Assembly (NCBI RefSeq): GCF_014207595.1
Contig: NZ_JACHGY010000001.1
Span: forward strand, 1,940,909-2,004,908
Reading direction: 5' to 3'
Length of the DNA stretch: 64,000 nucleotides
Source of the DNA: Algisphaera agarilytica
Lineage (GTDB): Bacteria > Planctomycetota > Phycisphaerae > Phycisphaerales > Phycisphaeraceae
Shown: positions 50,511-58,756 of the stretch, in pieces
Numbering within the stretch: position 1 is the first letter of the stretch
How the letters are laid out: every line of letters begins with the position of its first letter
Made by a program: the position numbers and the translations under genes
The notes under the pieces: model-generated
What the model was told of the DNA's origin: nothing
What the model saw: only the letters and a program-made list of their open reading frames with translations
Databases searched by the model: none

Positions 50511-52214
50511 ATGCGGGGCATGGCCGACCCGTCCGAAGCCAACACGCCTGATCATGCCGACGCCGTACCCGCCCCGCCGCACGATGGGCAGGGGCGACTC
50601 GTGTGCCGCCTCGGCTGGGTGGCCTTCGCGCTGCTGTGCGTGTTCCCCTTGTTTTTCAGCCTGGGCAACCACCCGATCCACGGCGATTCCGAGGCCCGCT
50701 ACGGCGTGGTTGCGCGCGGCATGGCGTTGGGGCAGACCCCCCTGCTCGTCCCCACCTACTTCGATCAGCCGCACCTGACCAAGCCGCCGTTGACCTATTG
50801 GCTGATGGCGGGTTCGATCCGGCTGCTGGGCGATGGGGAGCTGGCGCTCCGCATCCCCGCGGCGTTATCGGGCGTGCTGACCCTGGCGATCGTCTTCGGG
50901 TTGGGGTATCGGCTGCACGGCGCCCGCCGGGCGGCGGTGGCGACGGCGATCCTGTCGGTGACACCCATGTTCGTCGTGATCAGCCGGATGGGCATCACCG
51001 ACGGCCTATTGGGCCTGTTCAGCACGGCGGCCCTGGCCTGCGGGGTGCTCGCGGTAAAGGACCGCCGGGGGTATTGGGTGACGGGGTTGTGGTTGGCCGT
51101 GGCGCTGGGGCTGCTCACCAAGGGGCCGGCGGCACTGCTTGCGCCCGGAGCACTGATGATCTGGCTGCTCGTGACGGGGCAACGCGAATCCCTCCGCAGG
51201 ATTCGCCCCGTGCTCGGGCTGCTCGCCGCCCTGCTTCCGCTGGCGGGCTGGGCGCTGCTGATTGCCTGGCAACACCCCGAGGCATGGGCCATCTGGAAGT
51301 ACCAGACGTTTGACCGGGCCGTCGGCACGGGCGACCACCCCGAGCCCTGGTGGTTCTTCTTCCCCGTGCTATTGGTCGGCCTGCTCCCCGCCACCGCCCT
51401 GCTCCTCGCCCACCGCCCCGCACAACTACGCGTTGCCCTGGCGGAGCTGCGAGAGTCAAAATCCGAGGTGCTGCTCTGGCTGATGATGGCCGGGCTAACC
51501 CTCTTGGTGTTCACGCTGATCAGCGGGAAGCTCATGAGCTACCTGATGCCGCTCGCCGCTCCTCTGGCGTGGTGGGTTGGCGGAGAAAAATTTATAAAAG
51601 AAGAAAAAACAAAAAAATATAAATATCAATACTTTGTTTTTTTTGCATTGCTCGTTTGCTTAGCGCTGGCGTTTGGAATGATTTGGAGGGATTTTGGCCC
51701 GGCTGAGGCCGCTTATCTCTGGCCGCTTGTGTTGGTATTGATCGTCGGGGCTACGCTGGATTGGCGGGGTGTCTGGCGTTCCGGATCCAGGAAGATCACG
51801 GGGTCGATCGCGATGTGGCTGGCGATGTTGAACGTGGTTGCCTGGGCGTGCATCGCGGAGGACCGGGTCTATGGCCGCCACTCCGTGCCGGCCGCCGTGG
51901 CCGAGGTCCGCGCAGCCACCGGGCTGGAGCACCCGCAGATCCTGACCGTTGGATTCGGCGACCGCAGCCTTCCCTACTACACCCAACGCCCGACGCGTTG
52001 GATCGATCCACGTGTCTTACCCGATGCCTGGGAGGCGATGCGAAAGGATGATCTCATCCTTTTGGCTGATCCTGAGAAGTGGGATATTTTCGATGCTGAC
52101 CCGTATTGGGATCTGAGTCAGCGATTCGAGCGTGTCGATCTCGAGGTTCTTTTGGGGTACGAAGGACAACGGCTGCGCGTCTATCAGACCACGCAGCCGT
52201 ATCGTCAGCCGTAG
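50511..52214 (+). CDS. ArnT/PMT-like membrane glycosyltransferase
   Basis: The 567-residue protein is a GT-C glycosyltransferase that uses a polyprenyl-phosphate sugar. Its first loop holds HGDSEARY (acidic pair near 59-61) and the motif KPPLTYWLMAGSIRLLG, both typical of ArnT-type lipid A or protein glycosylation enzymes. There are about ten to twelve hydrophobic helices, then a soluble C-terminal part. Around residues 360-385 the coding DNA turns abruptly AT-rich with Lys/Tyr-rich codons (51587-51655). It may modify lipid A or other envelope glycans. It faces the parB gene tail to tail. Confidence 0.85.
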   Translation: MRGMADPSEANTPDHADAVPAPPHDGQGRLVCRLGWVAFALLCVFPLFFSLGNHPIHGDSEARYGVVARGMALGQTPLLVPTYFDQPHLTKPPLTYWLMAGSIRLLGDGELALRIPAALSGVLTLAIVFGLGYRLHGARRAAVATAILSVTPMFVVISRMGITDGLLGLFSTAALACGVLAVKDRRGYWVTGLWLAVALGLLTKGPAALLAPGALMIWLLVTGQRESLRRIRPVLGLLAALLPLAGWALLIAWQHPEAWAIWKYQTFDRAVGTGDHPEPWWFFFPVLLVGLLPATALLLAHRPAQLRVALAELRESKSEVLLWLMMAGLTLLVFTLISGKLMSYLMPLAAPLAWWVGGEKFIKEEKTKKYKYQYFVFFALLVCLALAFGMIWRDFGPAEAAYLWPLVLVLIVGATLDWRGVWRSGSRKITGSIAMWLAMLNVVAWACIAEDRVYGRHSVPAAVAEVRAATGLEHPQILTVGFGDRSLPYYTQRPTRWIDPRVLPDAWEAMRKDDLILLADPEKWDIFDADPYWDLSQRFERVDLEVLLGYEGQRLRVYQTTQPYRQP

Positions 52215-52239
52215 TTTTTTCAGATAGCGAACAGGGCGG

Positions 52240-53259
52240 TTACTGGGTTTCAACGCCCAGCTTGCCCAGCAGTTCGTCGAACTGATCGATGCTGTAGAAC
52301 TGGATGCTCAGCGTGCCGGCCCCCTTCTTCCGGGCGGTCTTGATCTGGACCTTGGTGCTCAGCTGCTCGCCGATCTGGCGTTCAAGGTCGTCGAGATACG
52401 CGGCACGGGCGGCCTTCTTCGCGGCGGGGGTGGGCTTTGTTTCACCTGCTGAAATCGCTTTGGCCTCAGCCTCGACCTGTCGAACGGTCAGCCCGTCCTT
52501 GATCGTTTTCTCCGCCAGGGCCAGTTGTTGGGCGGGATCCTCGACCCCAGCCAGGGCCCGCGATTGGCCCATGGACAGCAGCCCACGGACCACCATGTCC
52601 CGGACAGGGGGGGCGAGTTTCAGGAGCCGGAGCAGGTTGGTTACGGTTGACCGCTCCAGCCCCACACGCTCAGCGATCGCCTCGTGGTTCAGGCCGAACA
52701 CATCCCCCAGCCGCTGGAACGCCTCCGCCCTTTCGATGGGATTCAGGTCTTCCCGCTGCAGGTTCTCGATCAGGGCCCACTCGGCAACCTGCTTGTCATT
52801 CAAAGCCTTGACGAATGCGGGAATCGCTTCCAGCCCCGCCACTTGGGCTGCCCGCCAACGACGCTCCCCCGCCACCAATTCAAATTGATTCTCACCCGTC
52901 TTCCGCACCACGATCGGCTGAATCAACCCTTCCCGCCGGATCGACTCCGCCAACCGACCCAGAGCTTCTTCATCGAAATGCTGCCGGGGCTGAGACGCGT
53001 TCGGCGTTACCGAGTTTACGGCTATCCGTGAGTAGCCCCCGTCCACGATTGACGATTCATCCGCCTTGGGTTCAGCCACGGCCACCGCCCCTCCGCCGAC
53101 TGTCGCTGGTTCCGGGCTGGACTTCGCCTCCGTACCAGCCCCACCTTCCGGAGCACCCACCGGCACCGGAGTCGCCATCAAACTACTCAATCCCCGGCCA
53201 AGCCGAGAAGGGCGTTTCTTGGAGCCCGAACCCCCGCCGCTTTGTGACGCATCTGCCAT
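52240..53259 (-). CDS. parB: Chromosome partitioning protein ParB (CTPase)
   Basis: The 339-residue protein binds parS and spreads along DNA as a CTP-dependent clamp. It has the KRPSRLGRGLSSLM start typical of ParB, SRIAVNSVTPNASQPRQHFDE, the CTP-binding box GERRWRAA near residue 130, NEELQRxDL-like IENLQREDLNPIERAEAF, and the HTH GLNHEAIAERVGLERSTVTNLLRLL. A C-terminal dimerisation part follows. The ATG at 53259 is preceded by GGAGG with five bases spacing. Two perfect parS sites lie upstream. No parA gene is adjacent in the window. Confidence 0.95.
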   Translation of the reverse strand: MADASQSGGGSGSKKRPSRLGRGLSSLMATPVPVGAPEGGAGTEAKSSPEPATVGGGAVAVAEPKADESSIVDGGYSRIAVNSVTPNASQPRQHFDEEALGRLAESIRREGLIQPIVVRKTGENQFELVAGERRWRAAQVAGLEAIPAFVKALNDKQVAEWALIENLQREDLNPIERAEAFQRLGDVFGLNHEAIAERVGLERSTVTNLLRLLKLAPPVRDMVVRGLLSMGQSRALAGVEDPAQQLALAEKTIKDGLTVRQVEAEAKAISAGETKPTPAAKKAARAAYLDDLERQIGEQLSTKVQIKTARKKGAGTLSIQFYSIDQFDELLGKLGVETQ

Positions 53260-53329
53260 GACGACCTCCGTGTCGAATAAAGAAATCCAGTAACTCAGAC
53301 AGCGTATCAATCCAAGTTTTACGGTCAAG

Positions 53330-53345
53330 TGTTCCACGTGAAACA
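53330..53345. promoter_or_regulatory. parS site 1
   Basis: TGTTCCACGTGAAACA matches the 16-bp bacterial parS sequence exactly. It lies 70 bases upstream of the parB start. Confidence 0.95.
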
Positions 53346-53388
53346 TTGCACCGTGAAAAACAGCTTCGCAGCCAGCAATCAATGACTA

Positions 53389-53404
53389 TGTTCCACGTGA
53401 AACA
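53389..53404. promoter_or_regulatory. parS site 2
   Basis: A second exact TGTTCCACGTGAAACA lies 59 bases from the first, in the same orientation, next to a very AT-rich stretch (53405-53458). Confidence 0.95.
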
Positions 53405-53458
53405 TAAAAAGTTTAACATTGCAAAATATTGTTAAATATATAAATATAAAAATAATGC

Positions 53459-53594
53459 AAGTTCACGAACGTGCACGCGAACCTCTTGGAACAGCCAGCG
53501 TATTAACAATGACGTTGGGCCTCCTCCTCCCAATTGATCATGTTTTCTCCTCCACCCCGCCCGCTGGATAGGATCCAACGGGCGGGGTTTTTTA
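53459..53594 (+). ncRNA. Candidate small RNA with anti-Shine-Dalgarno motifs
   Basis: Downstream of parS 2, an AT-rich promoter-like stretch (TTGCAA at 53419, TTGTTA at 53429, several TATAAA/ATAATG options) leads into about 100 bases with no open frame. It has CCTCCTCCTCCC (53521-53532) and CTCCTCC (53548-53554), complementary to ribosome-binding sites, and ends in a strong terminator. No protein explains the terminator. The 5' end cannot be fixed by eye. Confidence 0.4.
53556..53594 (+). terminator. Strong Rho-independent terminator
   Basis: CCCCGCCCG (53556-53564) pairs with CGGGCGGGG (53580-53588), with TGGA/TCCA inside, and six T residues follow (53589-53594). No protein-coding gene ends upstream on this strand. 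Confidence 0.88.
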
Positions 53595-53969
53595 ATCCGA
53601 TCGAATTAAACAGCCTGTCATTCTGACGGTTCTTGTCACGTCGTTACCGGACTTTGGGTGAGAGGCGTTCAATGTGGTTGGGTGTCGATCGATGGGGCCT
53701 GGCGGGGCGGTAGCGGCCGTTGCCTCCGGTGAACCGCGTATTGAACCCAGGTCACCCCGTCATTTCTTCACGATCCGTCTTTTCGCTGGTCGATGTCGTG
53801 AAGGCTGCAGGGACGCGGCATTGATCCGGCTGGCATTCGCCGGCGGTCAGGTTGGTGAGGAGCACCGAGGGTTCACGCGATCCAGCGTGGGCCGAGCGCT
53901 ACACGAACGCCCCATGGGGCGGCCACTATCGCCTGCCGGTTTCACCCTCGGCGTGGGAGCAGCAACACC
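53595..53969 (+). other. Structured non-coding stretch before xerC
   Basis: No plausible gene was found in 375 bases. On the plus strand, GGGTGA (53656-53661)/TCACCC (53752-53757) and GTTCAAT (53667-53673)/ATTGAAC (53740-53746), with GGTT/AACC inside, form a long stem. TTCACGA/TCGTGAA, CCGGC/GCCGG (about 53826-53843) and CCGAGGGT/ACCCTCGG (53865-53872 with 53944-53951) form further hairpins. The motifs of RNase P RNA, tmRNA and SRP RNA were not found. It may be an RNA gene or the leader of the xerC message. Confidence 0.35.
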
Positions 53970-55067
53970 TTGAACCCCTCCACCCTTTCTTCCGATCAGT
54001 CCCCCAAGCCCCGAGCCAAAGCCAAGGCCCGCAACCGCGCCGCCGGCAGCACGCCCAATGTGGCCGCCGTCAAAACCTCGGCCACGCCGTTGCAGGTCGC
54101 CGCGTCATCCGCTCCCGACATGCGCCGGAGAAAGGCCGTGACCACGCCCGCCACTGAATCATCGAAGAAGCAGTCGCGTTTCGAGCCGCCGGTCACCGCG
54201 TTCCTCGCCTACATCCGCATCGAGTGCGGCTTCTCGCCCGCCACCCTCGCCGCCTACGGCGGTGACCTGCGCGACCTCTGGGTGTGGATGGTCAAGCAGA
54301 AACAACACAGCTGGAATGACCTGACCCCCGAACGGATTGCCGAGCACCTCAAGTCGCTCGAAGCCAAGGGCCACGCGGTCTCCACCATCGCGCGTCACGT
54401 CGCGACGATCCGCGTGTTCTGCCGTTTCCTCAAAGCCAACGAACACACCGACGCCGACCCTGCCGAGCAGCTAACACAGCCGCAGACCTGGTCGCGCCTG
54501 CCCACCGTGCTCGGCGACGAACAGATCGAGAAGCTGCTCTCGGCCCCCGACCCCGATGCGCTTCTTTATCTGCGCGACGTGGCGTTGATGGAGATGCTCT
54601 ACGCCGGCGGACTCCGCGCCAGCGAGATCGCCGACCTGTTGACCACCGGCATCCACTACGACTTGGGTGTGATCCGCGTGATGGGCAAGGGATCGAAAGA
54701 ACGTGTGGTCCCGCTCGGTCAGCCGGCACTCAAGGCGCTGCGCCGTTATACCGACGAGCTGCGCGAAGACCTGGTCCGCGAGAACGCGCCGACCGATCGC
54801 GTGTTCCTTTCGCGCACCGGCCAACCCATCACCCGCATCGTCGTTTGGCAGATCGTCAAGCGTCACGCCGAGAAGGCGGGCTTGTCGCACGTCCACCCGC
54901 ACACGCTGCGTCACTCGTTCGCAACGCACCTGCTCGCCGGCGGGGCGGACCTGCGTGTGGTGCAGGAACTACTCGGCCACTCCAACATTAAGACGACGCA
55001 GATCTACACCCACGTCGATCGCTCGCGCTTGAAAGAAGTGCTGACCAAGTTCCATCCCCGGCCGTGA
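53970..55067 (+). CDS. Tyrosine recombinase, XerC/XerD family
   Basis: The 365-residue protein resolves chromosome dimers. The catalytic residues are present: Arg216 (GGLRASE), Lys240 (GKGSKER), His311 and Arg314 (HTLRHSFATHLL), His337 (LLGHSN) and Tyr346 (TQIYTHV). The SAM-like N-terminal domain starts FEPPVTAFLAYIRIECGFSP. It is preceded by a ~60-residue basic, low-complexity extension not present in usual XerC/D (about 300 residues). The TTG at 53970 has GGAG ten bases upstream; an ATG at 54120 gives a protein of 315 residues and may be the true start. XerC or XerD cannot be distinguished by eye. Confidence 0.92.
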   Translation: MNPSTLSSDQSPKPRAKAKARNRAAGSTPNVAAVKTSATPLQVAASSAPDMRRRKAVTTPATESSKKQSRFEPPVTAFLAYIRIECGFSPATLAAYGGDLRDLWVWMVKQKQHSWNDLTPERIAEHLKSLEAKGHAVSTIARHVATIRVFCRFLKANEHTDADPAEQLTQPQTWSRLPTVLGDEQIEKLLSAPDPDALLYLRDVALMEMLYAGGLRASEIADLLTTGIHYDLGVIRVMGKGSKERVVPLGQPALKALRRYTDELREDLVRENAPTDRVFLSRTGQPITRIVVWQIVKRHAEKAGLSHVHPHTLRHSFATHLLAGGADLRVVQELLGHSNIKTTQIYTHVDRSRLKEVLTKFHPRP

Positions 55068-55093
55068 CGTCGTTCGACATTTGATGTGTACCC

Positions 55094-55123
55094 AAAGCCC
55101 GGGAGTAGCCACCCCCGGGCTTT
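55094..55123 (+). terminator. Rho-independent terminator after xerC/D
   Basis: AAAGCCCGGG (55094-55103) and CCCGGGCTTT (55114-55123) form a 10-bp stem with a 10-base loop, shortly after the stop at 55067. Its T run is short. Confidence 0.7.
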
Positions 55124-55147
55124 ACTGTGCGCTGAAGGTTTTGGCTT

Positions 55148-55268
55148 GCCCCCTCTCCCTCCGGGAGAGGGCCGGGGTGAGGGTGGGTTGAAGTTCTTGT
55201 GCGTTGGGTCTGGCACGGATTCATGGTGAGCGCCCTCACCCCAACCCTCTCCCGGGGGGAGAGGGGGC
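55148..55268. repeat. Paired inverted hairpins (REPIN-like)
   Basis: CCTCTCCC-tcc-GGGAGAGG (55152-55170), followed by GCCGGGGTGAGGG, and the reverse-oriented CCCTCTCCC-ggg-GGGAGAGGG (55245-55265), preceded by GCCCTCACCCC, form an inverted pair separated by about 75 bases. Confidence 0.8.
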
Positions 55269-55612
55269 CAAGGCAGCGTCATTCGCATGCGCACGGTGGG
55301 GCGCGCCCGAACGCAGAAAAACATCAACGCAGAAAAATTCTTACTCCTTGTCAGTACTCACTTCCGTGAAACGGGCGACTTTCTCGTGCGCACGTCTGAT
55401 CCGTCCCACCCCCTAATGTCGGACCACGGTGGCATTCCAGGCGTGAAGGCCGTACAGGCAAGGCACCAAGCACGCCCATATCCGTGGAACCGAGCTAGCG
55501 CACACGACGGGTGCGTGGCGACACTTGAGCTCACCACCTTGCCGGGATCGCTCAAGGTCGGAACCCGTCGTCGTTGGTCGAGGGTCCGTGTTCGAGGGGA
55601 CTCGTTTCGGGC
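55269..55612. other. Intergenic stretch in the repeat nest, no gene
   Basis: No convincing coding frame was seen. GACGGGT (55506-55512) pairs with ACCCGTC (55563-55569) and ACCTTG (55536-55541) with CAAGGT (55553-55558), an extended hairpin. The stretch links two inverted-repeat elements and is probably repeat-derived. Confidence 0.4.
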
Positions 55613-55726
55613 CGATCGCGGAGCTTTGGAGACGCAAAGGCGCGGAGAAGAAAAACGGAAATTGGTTTTAAATCCAATGCTTCCTGCCTTGCTCCGCGTC
55701 TCCGCGCCTCTGAAGCTCCGCGATCG
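55613..55726. repeat. Long inverted repeat with 14-bp perfect ends
   Basis: CGATCGCGGAGCTT (55613-55626) and AAGCTCCGCGATCG (55713-55726) are perfect complements. The arms continue imperfectly as GGAGACGCAAAGGCGCGGAG against CTCCGCGTCTCCGCGCCTC, with a less structured centre. Confidence 0.8.
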
Positions 55727-55810
55727 GATCGAAACGACAACCCAACCCACTCACCCCAAGCCGGCCACGGCAGCGGGTGTGGCGGGGAACACGGGTTCGC
55801 TCTTTGGAAA

Positions 55811-57739
55811 CTAGTCCACCTGTGGCGGTTCAACGGGTTCGAAAGCGGTTTGGGGATCGCTTTGGAAGCCGAGGAAGGTTGCGCCAACCAGGGGCAGCAG
55901 GCCGGAGGAGGTGCCGAGTGCCGAGCTCTGCGGCGCTAACAGGGTGGCGCCCGGGAACGGCATGCGGCTCTCGTAGTGCCAGCCGGTGTCGTCCACCCAA
56001 CCGATCGCGTGTGCCGGCTCGAGCAGGGGCTTGAGCCGCCCCAAGGGCGGCAGCACCATCGGCATGGGCTGGCCGGTTAGCATCGATCCACTGCCGGTCA
56101 ATAGTGACTCGATGTAGATAAAAGTTTGGTAGCTGCCGGGCGCGGTGCGGCGGAGGTCAACCCAAGTCAGTGATGTCAGTCGGCGGGTGCCGACGGCTTC
56201 ACGCAAGGCGGCGAAATCGTCTTGCTGGTTGAGCGAATTGGGCTGGTCGATGTTGTCGATCGCAGCGAGCACGGTGTGGGGCGACAGCCCGGCGATGAGC
56301 TTGCCGTCGACGATCGCCCAGGTCGGCGAAAGCAGGGGGGTGCCAAGCGTGTGCAGGTCGTGGCCGTCGTAGGTCTGGGTGTGGACCTGGACCTTGATGT
56401 CTTCGCCGGCCATGCCCTGGAGCATCGCCAGGTTCGCAAACATCTGCAGCGAGCGCAGCCCGCGTTCGACTCCTTCCGGGTCCGCGAGTTGGTTGACCAG
56501 GGTCAGGCTGAGCATCGATGTGCCCACCGCATCGCCGTCGAGGTAGAGCGACCACGTCGGGCCCAGCCCGCGGATGAGCTGGTTCTCGACATCGACCCCG
56601 ATGAGGCTCGAGGCGTCGACCAGGCCTTGCTCGAAAGAGTCGGCGGCGTCGGGTCCCATCGCGGCGGCGGTGTTGCGGAGCAGGTCCATGAGCAGGCCGG
56701 TGTCGAAGGCCATGGAAGTGATCCAGGGCGCATCGATCGGCGCCCATCCAAAACCATCAGCGGTCAGCGCGGGGGCGTCGAGCAGAGACGCAATGCCCTT
56801 GCGGGGCGAAGGCGCCGCGAGATACATCTGGGTGCGCCATTGCCGGCCATCGAAGCCCGCGGTGATGACGGCGGGGCCGAGCGTGTCCAGACCGAGCGGT
56901 TCGATGAGCGCAATGGCGGGGTGGCCAGATCCGACGCTCGTGGTGGAGCCGTCGTGCTCGAGTACCGTGCTGGTGTTGGACAGGTTGGCTTGAGCCTCGG
57001 CGAAGAGCGCGGGGAGGTCCACGTAGCCAACGAGGGGGCCGGGCTCTTCGAGTTGCTCCATGGCCTGGGTGAAGCGGGGGATCTCGGCCAGGCTGGCCAG
57101 CGCGTCGGGGTCGATCAAAGCCTCGGCGTCGAGTGCGGCGGGCGCGTGATTGATCCGCAGCGACACGACCGGGCCGTCGACCACGAGTTCGGAGTCACGG
57201 CTCGATTTGGATTGGTAGTACTTGAGTCCTTCGAGCAGGTCCTTGCGGTCGTCGCCGGTGACAGGCTGCCAGAGCAAGACGATGCCCGGCGTGTTGTCGG
57301 GCAAATCGAGGGGCAGGTCGCCGAGCAGCTCGTCGATTGGGTTGTCGTCAATCAGCGGCGCTGCTTCCGCGGCAGCGTGAGCGGGTGGGGCGGTGACATA
57401 CACCGCCATCGCGCCGCGGGCGCTCGCGCCCCAGAGGTTGGTCAGGTGTTTGAACTCGTCCTGGAACGCGGGGTCGTCCACGGCTTGGCGGAGCGTGGGC
57501 ATGGCGCTGCGCCAAGCGGCCTTGAGCTTGTCGGTTTCGATGAGTTCGACCACGTCTTGCAGGGCCGATTGAGCGTATTGGTCGGTGATGGAGTCCGTAC
57601 CCGCCCAACCGAAGTAGGCGATCGCATCGGCGGGGACATGCTCGGCCAGCGGCTGCGAGAGCGCGGGCGCGGCCCACCACGCGGCCAACAGCGGGGCGGC
57701 GCATCGAGCGAGGCGTGGAAGTGGACGGATACAACGCAT
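55811..57739 (-). CDS. Large exported protein, unidentified
   Basis: The 642-residue protein has a signal peptide (RLARCAAPLLAAWWAAPALSQ) and a mature start EHVPADAIAYFGWAG, which is close to proteins of the DUF3352 type by pattern only. The body is an Ala/Leu/Asp-rich alternation of strands and helices with no catalytic motif. Segments such as GPLVGYVDLPALFAEAQANL and TWSLYLDGDAVGTSML suggest a two-repeat alpha/beta layout. GGGAG lies six bases before the ATG at 57739, so I prefer that start over upstream frames. It should be periplasmic or outer-membrane. Function unknown. Confidence 0.75.
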   Translation of the reverse strand: MRCIRPLPRLARCAAPLLAAWWAAPALSQPLAEHVPADAIAYFGWAGTDSITDQYAQSALQDVVELIETDKLKAAWRSAMPTLRQAVDDPAFQDEFKHLTNLWGASARGAMAVYVTAPPAHAAAEAAPLIDDNPIDELLGDLPLDLPDNTPGIVLLWQPVTGDDRKDLLEGLKYYQSKSSRDSELVVDGPVVSLRINHAPAALDAEALIDPDALASLAEIPRFTQAMEQLEEPGPLVGYVDLPALFAEAQANLSNTSTVLEHDGSTTSVGSGHPAIALIEPLGLDTLGPAVITAGFDGRQWRTQMYLAAPSPRKGIASLLDAPALTADGFGWAPIDAPWITSMAFDTGLLMDLLRNTAAAMGPDAADSFEQGLVDASSLIGVDVENQLIRGLGPTWSLYLDGDAVGTSMLSLTLVNQLADPEGVERGLRSLQMFANLAMLQGMAGEDIKVQVHTQTYDGHDLHTLGTPLLSPTWAIVDGKLIAGLSPHTVLAAIDNIDQPNSLNQQDDFAALREAVGTRRLTSLTWVDLRRTAPGSYQTFIYIESLLTGSGSMLTGQPMPMVLPPLGRLKPLLEPAHAIGWVDDTGWHYESRMPFPGATLLAPQSSALGTSSGLLPLVGATFLGFQSDPQTAFEPVEPPQVD

Positions 57740-57997
57740 AACGAACTCCCGAATCAGAGGGCGGCGGAGGCTGTGATGGGCTGAATCCAAGCATAGCCAC
57801 CTACTGCGTATCAACGGCGAATTCCGGTGGTCGCATCAATGGAATTATCGGATGAGAGGGAGGAACCTCTGGAGGCGTGTCGGCTGAGTCGGCTGGATAA
57901 GACAGGCAAGGCGTGGGTGGTGAAACGCGATCGGGCGATCACCTTAAGGCCACGCGCGGCGTGTCTTTGGCGGGGATCGGGATGAGATGGAATGGGG

Positions 57998-58756
57998 TCA
58001 GGCGGCGATGACGCGGTCGCGTCCAGCGCTCTTGGCCTGATACAGCATGCGGTCGGCGGCGAGCACAACGGACGAGCCGTTCTCGTTGGAACAGCCTTCC
58101 TGCCCGGCGGTGGCCAGGCCGAGGCTGATGGTGACGACCGGGGCCACGCCGCTGGCGGGGTGGTCGATGTTGAGGTTGCGGACCGCTTGGCGGAGGCGCT
58201 CGGCCAGGTTGGCGGCGGCGGCGGTGTCGAGCCCGGGGCAGAGCACGATGAGTTCTTCGCCGCCGTAACGCCCAACGAAATCGGTGCGACGGACGGCGGC
58301 CTGCACCGCTTGGGCGACGGCGACCAGGCATCGATCGCCCTCGGGGTGGCCCTTGGCGTCGTTGAAGGACTTGAAGTGATCGACATCGATCATGATCACG
58401 CTGTAGGGCCGAACCTGTCCCATGGCCAGGGCGGACGCGGTCATCGCGTGTTCCTGGGCGAGGCAGGCCTCGAAGGCGGCGCGGTTGAGCAGTCCGGTCA
58501 TCGGGTCGAGCCGGCTGACCTGCGAGAGGTCGAGGTTGAAACGCATGAGCTCGGCCGAGAGGCGTTCAACCGCTTCGTTGCGTTCCGCCAGGGCGAGATT
58601 GTCGGTGCTCAGTTGGTGGAGTTGGCGACGCAGCTGGTGCACTTCCTGGTGCAGCTTTCGTCGGCGATTCAGTCCCGAAAAATAGCGTCGCCAAAGCCCG
58701 CGGAGCCGAATAGCCGGTCCCGAATGGTGGCGGTGTGTGGACAAACCTTTGGACAT
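57998..58756 (-). CDS. Diguanylate cyclase (GGDEF domain)
   Basis: The 252-residue protein makes cyclic di-GMP. It has a coiled-coil N-terminus (about 25-75, LHQEVHQLRRQLHQLSTDNLAL) and a GGDEF domain with RLDPMTGLLNRAAFE, IDVDHFKSFND and the active GGEEL (165-169). The inhibitory I-site RRTD is at 156-159, so product inhibition is likely. No membrane helix is visible, so it is cytoplasmic. The ATG at 58756 follows a TTG four codons upstream. It diverges from the sugar transport operon. Confidence 0.92.
   Translation of the reverse strand: MSKGLSTHRHHSGPAIRLRGLWRRYFSGLNRRRKLHQEVHQLRRQLHQLSTDNLALAERNEAVERLSAELMRFNLDLSQVSRLDPMTGLLNRAAFEACLAQEHAMTASALAMGQVRPYSVIMIDVDHFKSFNDAKGHPEGDRCLVAVAQAVQAAVRRTDFVGRYGGEELIVLCPGLDTAAAANLAERLRQAVRNLNIDHPASGVAPVVTISLGLATAGQEGCSNENGSSVVLAADRMLYQAKSAGRDRVIAA

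Noticed and set aside
51587-51655. Frameshift or sequencing error in the glycosyltransferase
   Set aside because: The reading frame continues without a stop and the protein remains hydrophobic and sensible on both sides.
53330-53460. Chromosomal origin (oriC)
   Set aside because: The AT-rich stretch and parS sites are suggestive, but no TTATCCACA-like DnaA boxes or dnaA/dnaN genes were seen.
53595-53969. RNase P RNA, tmRNA or SRP RNA
   Set aside because: The conserved GGAAAGUCC/ACAGAA core of RNase P, the tRNA-like end of tmRNA and the GGUCAGG...GGAAGCAGCC loop of SRP RNA are all missing.
53674-53973. Plus-strand frame of 99 codons
   Set aside because: It spans several strong hairpins, has an unlikely composition and no ribosome-binding site.
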